6,089 nucleotides of DNA from Chloroflexota bacterium (GTDB taxonomy: Bacteria; Chloroflexota; Dehalococcoidia; UBA6926; JACQUM01). This document shows, piece after piece, positions 5,472 through 6,089 of this stretch. The stretch spans positions 1 through 6,089 of the forward strand of contig JACQUM010000143.1 in assembly GCA_016210295.1 (NCBI GenBank), given 5' to 3'. Each line of letters starts with the position of its first letter. Positions within the stretch are counted from its first letter, which is position 1. Both the position numbers and the translations under genes were made by a program. A model generated the notes under the pieces. It was not told the DNA's origin, ran no database searches, and saw nothing but the letters and a program-made list of their open reading frames with translations.

Positions 5472-6089
5472 TCACTCCTTGGAAAGTGGGGGCTCGTTGG
5501 CGCCAGGGACTGGCTCCGATGGGCCCTCGTCGTGGGTTGTCAGGACGCCGAGGGCCTGTGTCGCGGCCTCCATCTCGGCGGCCCGCTTGGAGGGGCCAGT
5601 CCCCCGCGCGAGGGGCTGCCCCGCGACGGAGACCTCGACGGTGAAGGTGCGCTCGTGGCTCGCCCCGCTGGTCGCGAGTAAGGTGTAGGCGGGTCGAGTG
5701 TGCCTGCGAGCTTGCAGGAGCTCCTGGAGGCGCGACTTAGGGTCGCGGCCCTCGGTGGAAAGCCTTGCGAGGTAAGAGCTTAGAAGCTGCTGCACCACCG
5801 TCTTTGTCGCCTCGGCGCCCTGGTCCAGGAAGAGGGCGCCGACAAGGGCCTCCAGGCCGTTGGCGAGGGTGACGGCGCGCTTGCGACCTCCACTCTGCTC
5901 CTCGCCTTTGCTCAGGTAGAGGAAGTCCCCCAGCTCCAGACTCCTCGCCACCTCTGCCAGGGTCTGGCGACGCACTAGGGCCGAACGCATGCGGGTGAGC
6001 TCCCCTTCGGCGGCCTTCGGGTACTCCTGGTGGAGCCACCCGGCGACGATGAAGCCCAGAACGGCGTCTCCCAGGAACTCCAGGCGCTC
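5472..6089 (-). CDS. rnc: Ribonuclease III (N-terminus beyond window)
   Basis: RNase III is an Mg2+-dependent endonuclease that cleaves double-stranded RNA in rRNA precursors and mRNAs. The window holds 205 residues; by comparison with E. coli RNase III about 37 are missing at the N-terminus. The fragment opens with the family signature ERLEFLGDAVL, whose E1, E4 and D8 match E. coli E38, E41 and D45. A second active-site segment reads LANGLEALVGALFLDQG (75-91), with E80 matching E. coli E117. The position of E. coli D114 is an asparagine here (N77). A double-stranded-RNA-binding domain follows (about 116-182), from DPKSRLQELLQ through GTGPSKRAAEMEAATQAL. A short Pro/Glu-rich tail ends at the TGA (5472-5474). 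The frame continues upstream of the internal ATG at 5990 without a stop to the edge, so the true start lies outside. It is followed directly by ftsY. Confidence 0.97.
   Translation of the reverse strand, partial: ERLEFLGDAVLGFIVAGWLHQEYPKAAEGELTRMRSALVRRQTLAEVARSLELGDFLYLSKGEEQSGGRKRAVTLANGLEALVGALFLDQGAEATKTVVQQLLSSYLARLSTEGRDPKSRLQELLQARRHTRPAYTLLATSGASHERTFTVEVSVAGQPLARGTGPSKRAAEMEAATQALGVLTTHDEGPSEPVPGANEPPLSKE
5475..5480 (-). promoter_or_regulatory. Shine-Dalgarno site of ftsY within the rnc 3' end
   Basis: AAGGAG on the minus strand forms the last two sense codons (Lys-Glu) of rnc and lies 6 nt before the ftsY ATG. The rnc stop TGA (5472-5474) falls between the site and the start. This suggests translational coupling of rnc and ftsY. 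Confidence 0.75.

Noticed and set aside
1..6089. CRISPR arrays, tRNA/rRNA genes, insertion sequences, tandem repeats, toxin-antitoxin or defence genes
   Set aside because: No repeated units, transposase motifs, tRNA-like cloverleaf or defence domains were seen. The window is densely filled by five ordinary coding regions with gaps of 113 nt or less.

Overview
This GC-rich window is a bacterial chromosome segment. All five recognisable genes lie on the minus strand, so transcription runs from high to low coordinates. The best guess for the source is Chloroflexota (green non-sulfur bacteria and relatives). The reason is two adjacent genes for a large DUF2298 / 'Chlor_Arch_YYY' membrane protein and a TIGR03663 (Agl23-like) membrane protein. 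From memory, this pair is sporadically distributed, mainly in Chloroflexi and Archaea, and often adjacent. The bacterial-type rnc-ftsY pair, strong Shine-Dalgarno sequences and a TATAAT promoter argue for a bacterium rather than an archaeon. The phylum is inferred from gene content, not from a phylogenetic marker.

Layout in transcription order: (1) rnc (RNase III), 5472-6089, truncated at its 5' end by the window edge; (2) ftsY (signal recognition particle receptor GTPase), 4542-5468, starting 3 nt after the rnc stop with its ribosome binding site inside the end of rnc; (3) an 86-nt gap carrying an extended -10 promoter; (4) a zinc-ribbon NUDIX hydrolase, 3844-4455; (5) a 113-nt gap with a G-rich tract at its upstream edge and a small hairpin against the next ribosome binding site; (6) the DUF2298 membrane protein, 1313-3730; (7) the TIGR03663/Agl23-like protein, 1-1311, starting 1 nt after the DUF2298 stop and running off the left edge.

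Functionally, rnc-ftsY is a housekeeping pair (dsRNA processing and co-translational membrane targeting) seen in many bacteria. The promoter after ftsY suggests the NUDIX gene begins a second transcript, which may continue into the two membrane-protein genes. Those two appear translationally coupled and both have features of GT-C-type polyprenyl-phosphate-sugar-dependent glycosyltransferases. A joint role in cell-envelope or protein glycosylation is plausible but unproven.

There are no RNA genes, mobile elements, CRISPR arrays or long non-coding stretches. The large open frames on the plus strand and in other minus frames are compositional shadows of the real genes. The most notable content is the coupled DUF2298/TIGR03663 pair, a conserved system whose biochemical role I do not know to be established.
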